Source of the DNA: Halocatena pleomorpha | GTDB lineage: Archaea > Halobacteriota > Halobacteria > Halobacteriales > Haloarculaceae | Assembly: GCF_003862495.1 (NCBI RefSeq) | Contig: NZ_RRCH01000009.1 | Coordinates: 1-59,394, forward strand | Reading direction: 5' to 3' | DNA length: 59,394 nucleotides | Shown: positions 1-8,392 of the stretch, piece after piece | Position numbering within the stretch: the first letter of the stretch is position 1 | Layout of the letters: each line of letters begins with the position of its first letter | Made by a program: the position numbers and the translations under genes | Notes under the pieces: model-generated | The model's input: only the letters and a program-made list of their open reading frames with translations | Told to the model about the DNA's origin: nothing | The model's database searches: none

Positions 1-2
1 AC

Positions 3-158
3 GGAGCGCTCGGGCACAACGCCAAGATAGCACTCGTCACTGACGAGCCACAGGACTACCTACTCGGTCGGCTCGGCCCGAACAAAAAATACGACGTCAT
101 TCCGTACGTCTGCCCTGAGTGTTCACTCACTCGGCTGTATGCGGATATTGACGAGTGA
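3..158 (+). CDS. C-terminal end of an unidentified protein (cut by window edge)
   Basis: An open frame enters from the left edge and stops with TGA at 156-158, giving the last 51 residues of a protein. The tail contains a CxxC pair (VCPEC) about 14 residues before the end, as in half of a zinc knuckle. Too little is present to name a family. The product is acidic at its end, in line with the rest of the window. The gene probably ends a separate unit, since about 180 bases lie before the next start. Confidence 0.6.
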   Translation, partial: GALGHNAKIALVTDEPQDYLLGRLGPNKKYDVIPYVCPECSLTRLYADIDE

Positions 159-340
159 GCGCACAGACAAGGTCATTATTACGACAATTATTACTACGTA
201 ATGACGTAGTCGTTATCCCTCGTCTCGTGTTGCCAAGCCACCAATCACCGGCAAACCTCCGTGCAGAGCGAGTCGGTTAAGACGTTCTCGTGGTTTCACA
301 CCACAATGCGAACCGCCCTAGCCGTGACGGAGGTGGATCG

Positions 341-871
341 ATGAGTGAACGAATGGTTCCGAGAGCACACACCGTTCGTCTGGAACTCGACGACGAACCG
401 GGCAAGCTGTTGAACGCGCTCGACCCGATCGCTGAACACGGTGGTAATCTTCTGTCGATCTTCCACGAGCGGGGGAACCGAACGCCACGGGGACAGATTC
501 CTGTCGAAGTCGACGTTGAAGCGACGCCGGAACGCTTCGATCGGATCGTCAGCACGCTGCGCGAAACAGGAGTGAACGTTGTTCAGGCCGGTGCGGAACG
601 ATACAGCGAGGAGCTTACCGTGCTCTTGGTCGGGCGTCTGATTGAGACGGACCTCTCGGACACGCTCACGCAGTTCGAACACTGTTCGAGCGCGTCGGTG
701 GCTGATGTGTCGCTTACGGTAGCGGACGAAACTGATGAAGTTTCGAGCGCTCGTATCCGGCTCGCAGCGCACGCCGGAGAGACCGACCGCGCGCTGGCAG
801 CGATCCATGAGGTAGCTGCGGAGAAGGATCTCACAGTGATCTCTCCGCTCACGAGGGGTGATTCTGGATGA
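341..871 (+). CDS. ACT-domain protein, likely regulatory partner of homoserine dehydrogenase
   Basis: 176 residues. The N-terminal half reads as an ACT fold: VRLELDDEPGKLLNALDPIA followed by GGNLLSIFHER, the usual beta strand, Gly-Lys-Leu turn and helix. The second half looks like a more divergent ACT-like module. The start at 341 is chosen because a strong Shine-Dalgarno GGAGGTG (329-335) lies just upstream; an open frame extends to 290 but lacks such support. Its stop overlaps the start of hom as ATGA, so the two are almost certainly co-translated. Many homoserine dehydrogenases carry a C-terminal ACT domain that senses threonine. The dehydrogenase here lacks one, so I infer that this protein supplies amino-acid feedback in trans. 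Confidence 0.85.
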   Translation: MSERMVPRAHTVRLELDDEPGKLLNALDPIAEHGGNLLSIFHERGNRTPRGQIPVEVDVEATPERFDRIVSTLRETGVNVVQAGAERYSEELTVLLVGRLIETDLSDTLTQFEHCSSASVADVSLTVADETDEVSSARIRLAAHAGETDRALAAIHEVAAEKDLTVISPLTRGDSG

Positions 872-1809
872 AACTGGCGATCATGGGTGCGGGTGCCGTT
901 GGGGCGTCGGTCGCGGAGCTTGCAAGCACATACGGCCACGAGGTAACGGCGATCGCTGATTCGAATAGCGCAGCGATCGACCCGACCGGACTCGACACCG
1001 ACGCCGTCCTCACGAGCAAACGAACGTCGGGAGCCGTCGGAGACGACGATCCTGACGCCGTGCTTGCGGGAACGTACGATGTGCTCGTCGAGGCAACGCC
1101 GACGACCCTCGGTGACGCCAACCCGGGATACAACCACACCGTCGAGGCACTGGAACGAGACCGCCACGTCGTGTTGGCGAACAAAGGACCGATCGCTGAG
1201 CGCTACGACGAAATCCGTACGAGCGAACGAGACAGCGACGGACGCGTGCTCTTCGACGCTACCGTTGGGGGTGCGATCCCTGTTCTCACGACGATCGGAG
1301 ATCTCGGTCGATCGAACGTTACCGCCGTCCGGGGCGTTCTTAACGGCACGGCCAACTTCATCCTTTCACGGATGGCCGCCGAATCCCTCGATTACGAGCA
1401 CGTACTCGCGGAAGCGCAGGATCTCGGTGTGGCGGAGGCTGATCCGACGTTCGATGTGGATGGGACCGACGCGGCGCTAAAATGTGTCATTCTTGCAAAC
1501 GTCCTCTTCGACGGCGGATACGCCCTGTCCGACGCGTCCGTCACGGGCATTCGAGAGATTCCGGGTACCGCCCTCCAACTGGCCGCAGAGGACGGCAGAA
1601 CGATCCGGCTTATCGGGGAAGTCATCGACGACGAAATCTGTGTCGAGCCGCGACTGGTGCCAGAAACCGGGACGCTCGCCGTCTCTGGCACCCAAAACAT
1701 CGTTCAACTCCACACCGAACACGCGGGTCGGCTGAACATCAGTGGCCGCGGCGCGGGTGGACACGAAACTGCCACCGCCGTACTCGGAGATATCAACCGG
1801 CTGAGCTAG
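868..1809 (+). CDS. hom: Homoserine dehydrogenase
   Basis: 313 residues, the short form without an ACT tail. Reduces aspartate semialdehyde to homoserine for threonine and methionine synthesis. The N-terminus has the Rossmann motif GAGAVGASVAE. The middle has the family segment LANKGPIAERYDEI, then VLNGTANFILSRM, then EAQDLGVAEADPTFDVDGTDAALK, which contains the substrate and catalytic Asp/Lys region. It overlaps the upstream ACT gene by 4 nt, which ties regulation to catalysis. Threonine synthase lies far away at 46.3 kb, so the pathway is dispersed. Confidence 0.95.
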   Translation: MKLAIMGAGAVGASVAELASTYGHEVTAIADSNSAAIDPTGLDTDAVLTSKRTSGAVGDDDPDAVLAGTYDVLVEATPTTLGDANPGYNHTVEALERDRHVVLANKGPIAERYDEIRTSERDSDGRVLFDATVGGAIPVLTTIGDLGRSNVTAVRGVLNGTANFILSRMAAESLDYEHVLAEAQDLGVAEADPTFDVDGTDAALKCVILANVLFDGGYALSDASVTGIREIPGTALQLAAEDGRTIRLIGEVIDDEICVEPRLVPETGTLAVSGTQNIVQLHTEHAGRLNISGRGAGGHETATAVLGDINRLS

Positions 1810-1910
1810 GGTAGCTCCACCACAAAATCCGAACGGGGCGACACTACTGATCAATCGTGGTATGATCTGTCAAACCGCTGTACGCGAAGGGAACGAGTGG
1901 GCTATGCTTT

Positions 1911-1925
1911 CGAAATCGTTTTATG
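1911..1925 (+). promoter_or_regulatory. Candidate BRE/TATA promoter of EF-1A
   Basis: A purine-rich CGAAATCG is followed directly by TTTTATG, matching an archaeal BRE plus TATA box. Transcription would start near 1950, leaving a short leader before the ATG at 1974. It lies in the 164-base gap after hom. Assigned by eye only. Confidence 0.4.
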
Positions 1926-1973
1926 AGGTTCACCCGGTAGTAACCCCTACAGCGCTTTGCGCGTGAGATATCA

Positions 1974-3239
1974 ATGGCAGACAAACCGCACCAGAATTTA
2001 GCGATCATCGGTCACGTCGACCACGGCAAAAGCACGCTCGTCGGTCGACTGCTGTTCGAGACAGGGAGCGTTCCCGAGCACGTAATCGAGCAGTACCGAG
2101 AAGAGGCAGAGGAGAAAGGCAAAGGCGGCTTCGAGTTCGCGTACGTGATGGACAACCTCGCTGAAGAGCGTGAGCGAGGCGTCACCATCGACATCGCCCA
2201 TCAGGAGTTCGACACCGACGATTACTACTTCACGATCGTGGACACGCCGGGCCACCGTGACTTCGTGAAGAACATGATCACGGGCGCGAGTCAGGCTGAC
2301 AACGCCGTGCTCGTCGTCGCTGCTGACGACGGCGTTCAGCCGCAGACACAGGAGCACGTTTTCCTCTCGCGCACCCTTGGCATCGGCGAACTCGTCATTG
2401 CCGTCAACAAAATGGACCTCGTCGACTACAGCGAAGAGGATTACGAACAGGTCCAAGAGGAAGTCAAGCAACTCCTCAAACAGGTCCAGTTCAACGCCGA
2501 CAACACCACGTTCATCCCGACCTCGGCGTTCGAGGGCGACAACGTGGCGGAGCTGTCGGACAACACGCCGTGGTACGACGGGCAGACGATCCTCGATGCG
2601 CTCAACGACCTGCCGGAGGTCGAGCCACCGACGGACGCCCCGCTTCGGCTTCCGATCCAGGACGTATACACGATCGACGGGATCGGGACGGTGCCGGTCG
2701 GCCGCGTCGAAACCGGTATCATCGAGCCCGGCGAGAACGTCACGTTCCAGCCCAGCGACGCGGGCGGTGAGGTGAAAACCGTCGAGATGCACCACGAAGA
2801 GGTGCCCAAAGCAGAGCCTGGCGACAACGTCGGGTTCAACGTCCGGGGTATCGGCAAAGACGACATCCGCCGCGGTGATGTCTGTGGCCCAGCCGCCGAT
2901 CCCCCATCCGTCGCTGACACCTTCCAGGCACAGGTCGTCGTCATGCAACACCCCAGCGTGATCACCGCCGGTTACACGCCGGTGTTCCACGCCCACACGG
3001 CACAGGTCGCGTGTACCATCGAATCGCTCGACACGAAACTCGATCCGGCGAGCGGTGAAGTCGAGGAAGAGAATCCCGACTTCATCAAAAGCGGAGACGC
3101 GGCCGTCGTCACGGTCCGTCCCCAGAAGCCGCTGTCGCTCGAACCGTCGTCGGAGATCCCCGAACTCGGGAGCTTCGCCATCCGCGACATGGGTCAGACC
3201 ATCGCCGCTGGCAAGGTCCTGAGCGTCGAGGAGCGCTAA
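1974..3239 (+). CDS. tef1a: Translation elongation factor EF-1 alpha (aEF1A)
   Basis: 421 residues, the normal archaeal length. Delivers aminoacyl-tRNA to the ribosome as a GTPase. All G motifs are visible: GHVDHGKST (residues 13-21), the switch I region after [20 protein letters not shown], and TSAFEGDN in the G5 region. Domains 2 and 3 follow, with [14 protein letters not shown] and the ending [20 protein letters not shown]. The S10 gene starts 5 nt after the stop, the usual tuf-rpsJ order in archaea. A 428-codon antisense frame over this gene is a codon-bias shadow. Confidence 0.98.
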   Translation: MADKPHQNLAIIGHVDHGKSTLVGRLLFETGSVPEHVIEQYREEAEEKGKGGFEFAYVMDNLAEERERGVTIDIAHQEFDTDDYYFTIVDTPGHRDFVKNMITGASQADNAVLVVAADDGVQPQTQEHVFLSRTLGIGELVIAVNKMDLVDYSEEDYEQVQEEVKQLLKQVQFNADNTTFIPTSAFEGDNVAELSDNTPWYDGQTILDALNDLPEVEPPTDAPLRLPIQDVYTIDGIGTVPVGRVETGIIEPGENVTFQPSDAGGEVKTVEMHHEEVPKAEPGDNVGFNVRGIGKDDIRRGDVCGPAADPPSVADTFQAQVVVMQHPSVITAGYTPVFHAHTAQVACTIESLDTKLDPASGEVEEENPDFIKSGDAAVVTVRPQKPLSLEPSSEIPELGSFAIRDMGQTIAAGKVLSVEER

Positions 3240-3244
3240 TATAG

Positions 3245-3553
3245 ATGCAGCAAGCACGCGTTCGGCTGGCGGGGACCAGCCCAAACGACCTCGACACCAT
3301 CTGTGACGATGTCCGAGAGATCGCCGAGAAGACCGGCGTCAGTCTCTCGGGTCCGGTGCCACTTCCGACGAAAACGCTCGGTGTCCCATGCCGAAAATCA
3401 CCCGACGGTGAGGGCACGGCGACGTGGGAGCACTGGGAGATGCGTGTTCACAAACGGCTTATCGACATCGACGCCGACGAACGCGCGCTCCGACAGCTGA
3501 TGCGGATTCAGGTTCCGAACGACGTCAGTATCGAGATCGTCCTCGAAGACTGA
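3245..3553 (+). CDS. rps10: Small ribosomal subunit protein S10 (uS10)
   Basis: 102 residues, the standard archaeal S10 length. Begins with [17 protein letters not shown] and contains the conserved [19 protein letters not shown] segment and the [20 protein letters not shown] helix. Sits in the 30S head and contacts 16S rRNA and uS14. It is separated from EF-1A by only 5 nt, so the two genes form one transcription unit. tRNA-Ala follows on the same strand about 95 nt later. Confidence 0.97.
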   Translation: MQQARVRLAGTSPNDLDTICDDVREIAEKTGVSLSGPVPLPTKTLGVPCRKSPDGEGTATWEHWEMRVHKRLIDIDADERALRQLMRIQVPNDVSIEIVLED

Positions 3554-3647
3554 AGACCCCAAACGGGTCCACATCGGCATCTCACGCGCTCGGCTTTCGC
3601 GCGTGAACGGAAACGGTTAAAGGTAGGCGGTGGCTTGGTCGTACTGT

Positions 3648-3719
3648 GGGCTCGTAGATCAGTGGCAGATCGCTTCCTTCGCAAGGAAGAGGCCCTGGGT
3701 TCAAATCCCAGCGAGTCCA
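3648..3719 (+). tRNA. tRNA-Ala (anticodon CGC)
   Basis: A complete cloverleaf of 72 nt. The acceptor GGGCTCG pairs with CGAGTCC and includes the G3-U70 wobble that marks alanine tRNAs. The anticodon arm is CTTCC, loop TTCGCAA, GGAAG, so the anticodon is CGC. The T arm is CTGGG, TTCAAAT, CCCAG, with discriminator A. CCA is not encoded. The last 20 nt of this gene begin the 118-bp tandem repeat that follows. Confidence 0.97.
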
Positions 3720-3977
3720 TGAACGAGTGGAGTTTTATGGAGCGAGTGAATGGTGAGATGGATTTGAGCCAGCGAGTCGCAGCACCCGACCGGTGGGAGG
3801 GTGATCGTCTCGCCCAGTTCAAATCCCAGCGAGTCCATGAACGAGTGGAGTTTTATGGAGCGAGTGAATGGTGAGATGGATTTGAGCCAGCGAGTCGCAG
3901 CACCCGACCGGTGGGAGGGTGATCGTCTCGCCCAGTTCAAATCCCAGCGAGTCCATGAGCGAGCGGAGTTTTATGGA
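3700..3977 (+). repeat. 118-bp tandem repeat containing the 3' end of tRNA-Ala
   Basis: Copy 1 is 3700-3817, copy 2 is 3818-3935, and a partial, slightly diverged copy 3 is 3936 to about 3977. Copies 1 and 2 look identical by eye. Each copy begins with the final 20 nt of tRNA-Ala (T loop, T stem, 3' acceptor strand, discriminator). The tRNA end therefore occurs three times: in the tRNA itself, at 3818-3837 and at 3936-3955. The remaining 98 bp are not coding: 118 is not a multiple of three and no frame is conserved. Such 3' tRNA duplications are what integrase attachment sites leave behind, but replication slippage would give the same tandem form. No integrase gene is visible nearby. Confidence 0.85.
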
Positions 3978-4019
3978 ATGAATAGTTGACGAGCAGATGG
4001 TACGTTGCAGTCGGACTGA

Positions 4020-5633
4020 TTAACAGGGATAGATTTTGATATCGTCGACGTGAACCTCCTTTTCGGTCGTCCAGATCGCCAATCGCCAGCCACCACTGTG
4101 ATCGGTGCCGATATCAGCACGCGGACAACCGAAGGGGGCGTAGATCCGTGTCCACGTGTCATCAACGGTCCACGACGTATCAAATTTTTTATCAGAAAAA
4201 TCGTCGGTCGTGAACGAATCCACTCGCGTTCGGACAGTTGCCGTTTGTCCGGTTGGAGCTTTGGCGTGGAAATCAAGCATTCCAGCCGGGAATATCGGAG
4301 CGAGTGTAATCCGCCGCTCGGAAAGACCGTTCGTCCGTTTTCCACTGATGTTCGATCCCATCGCCCAGTAGTTGCTACCCGTTTTCCCGCCGTCGGTGCG
4401 GACGGTCGGGGACGCGCCGTACGAACCCCAGACACCGTCCTCCCACGTGGAAGCAAAGGAAGCGTCGGAGTCGTTGACGATGTTGCCAGCCGGGAGATCC
4501 CACGGAATCAACAAGCCGCCCGTCGATGTCGCTAAGTCGAGTGCGCCGGCCGCTCGCCTTTGAGCGGCGTAATCAAGGATCGCTTCCATTCGGTTCCAGT
4601 CCTTGATATTATGTGTGTGAAAGAAAAACCGGAGTCGATCGGTCGTTTTCGTGAGCCTATCGATGATCTGCTTCGCTTCTGCCGCTGTCATGTCGTCGTC
4701 TTCGATCTTGATCGACGCCGCGCCGTGATGAGCGACGTTGCCAACCGCGCGCGGCCCATCCGAGGCTGGAGCGGCGTACCCGTGACCGCTCGCCGCGAAC
4801 GCCGTCCGAGTCATATACGATTTCGCGTTGTCGATCTGGCTGGTGTTGATTCCTGATCCCTTGCGGGGCATCATGTGCTGGACCGGAAATCCCATCTCCT
4901 CTAATGCACGCTTTTGATCGAGCAGAATCCGTTCCAAATCACCTAAATCATCGACATGCTCGTCCAAGTGACCGCCATCAGCTGTGTAGAGACCAACTTC
5001 ACAGCCGTGCATCATCATCTCGATCAGTTGGGACCGTTCCAATCCAGTTCCAATCCGATCCGGTGTGGCCGCCATCATCCACGGAATCCCTCGCTTTTTC
5101 ATCCGAGGAAATGTTTCAGTGTACTCCGCTGGATAGCTCCCTTCGGAGTGAAACATCAAAACCGGTGTCGATTTGTGTACTGGATACGACGCGAGATGCT
5201 TCGGCATCTGCATGGGCCAACTCGCCCACCGAGCGTCGGAAACACGTCCCGCAGCAAAATCACTGAGCGCGTGACCGAACACTGAACGCTCTTTGATGCG
5301 CTCGTGGACCGTGCGGATCGGTGCGAGTGGCTCAGCTTTCGTACCGAGTGGCACCTTGTACCACTCCGTGCCCTCCGCGGGCCACTCGTAGACTCCACCG
5401 TCAGTGATCGCAAACGCCGGCGTCTCCTTGGGTGGTGTGGGAAGCTCTGCTTTCGTCCGTTTGCGAATGATCGAGTCGTAAATCGCAGACGCGTCGTAAC
5501 TCATCGTGAGTCCAGTATCGGATGGAGGGGCGGAATCATCACTAGTTAGCTGATAATACCCACCAGCCGCTGCGATTGTCGCGAGGAGTCCCAAAAAATT
5601 TCGTTTACTTACTTTTGTGTAAAGTGATTTCAT
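4020..5633 (-). CDS. Exported polysaccharide-deacetylase-like protein with C-terminal beta-sandwich-like region
   Basis: 537 residues from the chosen ATG at 5633, which begins MKSLYTKVSKRNFLG and a hydrophobic run. This is a signal or anchor with a KR in place of the Tat RR. An upstream in-frame start (5687) would bury the signal. Residues around 145-380 resemble a NodB-type barrel: TPVLMFHSEGSYP, then KKRGIPWMMAATPDRIG, a helix with LIEMMMHGCEVGLYTADGGH, and later FFFHTHNIKDW. The canonical Asp-Asp metal motif is not seen, so activity is uncertain. The last 140 residues (from about SFASTWEDGVW) look like a carbohydrate-binding beta sandwich. It neighbours a second exported glycan-type protein on the same strand. 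Function is inferred. Confidence 0.7.
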   Translation of the reverse strand: MKSLYTKVSKRNFLGLLATIAAAGGYYQLTSDDSAPPSDTGLTMSYDASAIYDSIIRKRTKAELPTPPKETPAFAITDGGVYEWPAEGTEWYKVPLGTKAEPLAPIRTVHERIKERSVFGHALSDFAAGRVSDARWASWPMQMPKHLASYPVHKSTPVLMFHSEGSYPAEYTETFPRMKKRGIPWMMAATPDRIGTGLERSQLIEMMMHGCEVGLYTADGGHLDEHVDDLGDLERILLDQKRALEEMGFPVQHMMPRKGSGINTSQIDNAKSYMTRTAFAASGHGYAAPASDGPRAVGNVAHHGAASIKIEDDDMTAAEAKQIIDRLTKTTDRLRFFFHTHNIKDWNRMEAILDYAAQRRAAGALDLATSTGGLLIPWDLPAGNIVNDSDASFASTWEDGVWGSYGASPTVRTDGGKTGSNYWAMGSNISGKRTNGLSERRITLAPIFPAGMLDFHAKAPTGQTATVRTRVDSFTTDDFSDKKFDTSWTVDDTWTRIYAPFGCPRADIGTDHSGGWRLAIWTTEKEVHVDDIKIYPC

Positions 5634-5783
5634 AACCACGTTAAAACCAACGTAATAGAGCAATAAATATATTCTATGTTGGTACAAAATATTGTAATCT
5701 ATATAATTAATTGTATAGCGTGTGCTACAGTAACAATTTGCATCCTTGCGGTTCAGATGGTCACTATGAGTGAATGGGGAACG

Positions 5784-6929
5784 TCAGACCGGCGGGAGAT
5801 CGATGATACCGATGGTCCACTGGTCGTCAAGTGATTCTTGAGCGCGGACGCCGTCGACGGCACAGCGCCAGCCCTTCTCCGGGCCGCGCCACCACGGATC
5901 GAACGTGTGCATCCCATTGTTCGCCCACCCGGTGCCGAACTCTTCAAGGACGGGAGAGCCGGCCACTTCCCGATCGGTGTACGTAGACGGGGACAATTCA
6001 GTCACCTCACAACACCGGACGGCGTCGCCGTAGTTCTCCACCAGATCTTGGAAGTACAGAAACAGTCGTCCGTCGTGGACGATCGGCCGGCCGCCCTGAC
6101 GGGCGGCATCCCGGCGATCAGTGACCACGGGGTTTCGTTCATGGGGTGTCCACCCCTCGCGTTCGAGATCTGTGGAGTGATAGATCATCACCTGTTCATT
6201 GCCCCGGTCGGTGAACAGCCACCACCGGCCGTCGTACCGAATGAACGTCGGATCGTGGGGATAGTAATCGACATCGATCGCGTTGCCGATGTGGGTCCAG
6301 TCAGTCGGAAACCGATCGGCCTTGTACAGTTCCACCTTCTGGCCCGTCGGCGGACACATGTAGTAGCTCCCCTTGTATTTCCACACCAGCGGAAACGACG
6401 TGTGATACTGCTTTTCCAGCACCACCTGATCGTACGTCCACGTCAGCCCGTCCGGACTGGTGGCGTGCCCGATCGGCGCGTCCGGTTCTCGGTCGCTGTT
6501 CAAAATCTCGAAAAACATGTGCCACTCACCCGACTCAACGAACAAAAACGGATCCGCCACGTACTCCACGTCGCCGTAATCCGTTACGTCGCTCCCCGAC
6601 AGCACTGGCTGGGCCGCCGACGGTTGAACACGTTGGCCTGTCGGCGGCGCGGCCGTCACTGAAGCGTGAGGCAGGTGCGGAATCGTCTCACCCGTGTAGG
6701 AGGACACTGCGTTGGCTGCGGTTTTAGTGCCGGAATCGGCTGTCTTTACCACGGATCCCGTCTGTGTTGAGGTTCCAAATCTATCGGTGCTATTCGGTGT
6801 CGATCCGTCCGTTGGGGCAACTGTGTCGGTCGATGGCGTCGAAGCAAAGTCCGTTCCTGACTGTTGACAGCCAGCACTGCCAGCGATAAGAGCGGTACTA
6901 TAGAGAAATCGTCGTCGAGTACAGTTCAT
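5784..6929 (-). CDS. Tat lipoprotein with glycosidase-like beta-propeller (GINT1_N-like)
   Basis: 381 residues. The N-terminus has RRRFLYSTALIAGSAGC, a twin-arginine signal ending in a lipobox, so the protein should be anchored outside the cell. A Ser/Thr-rich linker runs to about residue 110. The rest shows repeated propeller blades: VADPFLFVESGEWHMFFE, IGHATSPDGLTW, HDPTFIRYDGRWWLFTDR and GGRPIVHDGRLFLYFQD. This pattern is shared by GH43-like enzymes and the N-terminal domain of glucosamine inositolphosphorylceramide transferase-like proteins. The glycan substrate is unknown. It probably works with the deacetylase-like neighbour downstream. Confidence 0.75.
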   Translation of the reverse strand: MNCTRRRFLYSTALIAGSAGCQQSGTDFASTPSTDTVAPTDGSTPNSTDRFGTSTQTGSVVKTADSGTKTAANAVSSYTGETIPHLPHASVTAAPPTGQRVQPSAAQPVLSGSDVTDYGDVEYVADPFLFVESGEWHMFFEILNSDREPDAPIGHATSPDGLTWTYDQVVLEKQYHTSFPLVWKYKGSYYMCPPTGQKVELYKADRFPTDWTHIGNAIDVDYYPHDPTFIRYDGRWWLFTDRGNEQVMIYHSTDLEREGWTPHERNPVVTDRRDAARQGGRPIVHDGRLFLYFQDLVENYGDAVRCCEVTELSPSTYTDREVAGSPVLEEFGTGWANNGMHTFDPWWRGPEKGWRCAVDGVRAQESLDDQWTIGIIDLPPV

Positions 6930-6959
6930 TTTTATAATTTCCTATGTAATAAAATTATA

Positions 6960-7925
6960 CTACTTGTCTTGCTCGTTCGGACAGCCAGTATCGGGGGCAT
7001 CAGCGGTTGCGGATTGCTGTTGATCGTTGGCACGCTCCGTTTCGTCAGCGTCGTCAGCGTTACTGTCGGCACCGTCTTGGGAAGTTCCGTCCGTTTCGTC
7101 AGCGTTCTCTCCGTCGGTTTTAGCCGAGTCGCCATCACTGCCAGTGTCACCGCCACCACTACCGTCGTCACTGCCAGTGTCTTCTTCGTCGTTGGGATTG
7201 TCTTCAAGTTCGTCTGAGTCCGGCGGATACACGTACAGTTCGAGGGTCCTATCGGCTCCGTCAATCGTGATCTCCTTGTTGTTCGATCGCCAGATCTCAT
7301 CTCGGTACTCGCTGGCCGCCGAAACAGTGTACGCACCGTCTTCTAGTTCAAACGACGCTTGAACGTACGTCGGAGCACCATCAACAGGCTCGGTTGTTTT
7401 CGTCGTTCCATTCACGGTTACATCACCGCTAACGATGTCCGCGTCGCTTGATTCGACGAGATAGACGGAGAGACTGTGAGATTCTGTAGCAGGAGCGTCG
7501 TCAAGTTCGTCTGAGTCAGGGGGGGACAGAAGCAGTGAGACGGACTCATCCGCTCCATCGATCGTGACCGCCTGGTCCTTGGCGCGCCACGTCTCGCCTT
7601 GAAAGTCACTCTCTCCCGATACAGTGTACGTACCGTTTTCCAGTTCGAACGTCGTCAGAATCTTGGCGGGGTCCCCATCCACAGGGGCCGTCGTCTTGGT
7701 CCGGCCGTCGACTGTAACGTCACCGCTAACGATGTCCGCACTATTGGAGGCGATCAGTCCGACGGTAAGAGTATGGGTCTCTGTCTCGTTGTTGGTTGCG
7801 CCATCAGTCTGAGCTAATCCTGTTGCTGTTCCTCCAATTCCTAATGTGGAAGCAACAAGACTGGTTTTGAGAATACTCCGGCGTGTGGTACGTCTCTCGA
7901 TAGCATCGATAGGATCCGATGTCAT
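6960..7925 (-). CDS. Tat-exported surface protein with a duplicated beta domain and acidic tail
   Basis: 321 residues. The Tat signal RRTTRRSILKTSLVASTLG is followed by two copies of a domain of about 90 residues. Each has [HL]TVxLxxSxxADIVSGDVTV, KTT.PVDG, FELE[ND]G.YTVS, an ETW/EIW motif, and ends in PPDSDEL.D. The final 85 residues are low-complexity Gly/Asp/Ser/Asn, typical of a haloarchaeal surface spacer, and end with a single Cys. I do not recognise the domain family. The start lies at the far end of a three-gene run of exported proteins, all on the minus strand. Confidence 0.75.
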   Translation of the reverse strand: MTSDPIDAIERRTTRRSILKTSLVASTLGIGGTATGLAQTDGATNNETETHTLTVGLIASNSADIVSGDVTVDGRTKTTAPVDGDPAKILTTFELENGTYTVSGESDFQGETWRAKDQAVTIDGADESVSLLLSPPDSDELDDAPATESHSLSVYLVESSDADIVSGDVTVNGTTKTTEPVDGAPTYVQASFELEDGAYTVSAASEYRDEIWRSNNKEITIDGADRTLELYVYPPDSDELEDNPNDEEDTGSDDGSGGGDTGSDGDSAKTDGENADETDGTSQDGADSNADDADETERANDQQQSATADAPDTGCPNEQDK

Positions 7926-8392
7926 ATACGACGATCAGAAATTTCAGAACCGTCGGCATAAGCTTCGTGGCCATTGATAATAATCACGTCACATGTGAAA
8001 GATCGTCAACTAGAGAATGGTTATGAAACCATCATTACGCGGATCAACTCGGGTTTGCCGCGATTTTCATGTCTCCGCTGAGCACCGATTTTGTGCCGGC
8101 GCGTGCGGGCTATAGACGGAGAATCGCTGAAGATGACCCTCGACAAACGCCCAATACTACCCGACCGAACGTCTGGTTTTTGGTCAAAATACAACCTTAT
8201 ACACCCCCGTATTCTGCAGTAAATGAGACGTTCGTGCTATTACAGAATCTAAAAACAAATATTATCAACTCAAAGCTTATGTACTGTCGTTCCATGCTGT
8301 TTTAACGTGAAACACGATACGAGTGTAGAGAGAATCAGAGTAAAGGTAGACGAATATCAACAAAGTACGCGAAATCACACGGAGGTACGCAA
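7926..8392. other. Intergenic region between divergent surface-protein and amt genes
   Basis: 467 bases without a convincing gene. It must hold divergent promoters: for the minus-strand surface protein and for amt on the plus strand. An AT-rich stretch around 8240-8285 could carry the amt promoter. A clear Shine-Dalgarno GGAGGT is at 8381-8386, 6 nt before the amt ATG. A 78-codon frame at 8069-8305 has no recognisable composition or ribosome site and I do not call it. Confidence 0.5.

Noticed and set aside
1998-3284. Antisense open frame of 428 codons across EF-1A
   Set aside because: Shadow caused by the strong codon bias of EF-1A; no ribosome site and Arg/Asp/Val-rich text without family features. 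The same holds for long antisense frames over aIF5B, argG, argB and the aldo/keto reductase.
3700-3977. CRISPR array
   Set aside because: The units are 118 bp with no spacers between them; this is a plain tandem repeat.
3635-3989. Overlapping short frames across the tRNA-Ala repeat
   Set aside because: They exist only because the 118-bp unit lacks stops; the period is not a multiple of three, so no product is conserved.
8069-8305. 78-codon plus-strand frame before amt
   Set aside because: No ribosome site, no similarity, and the tail is AT-rich promoter-like DNA.
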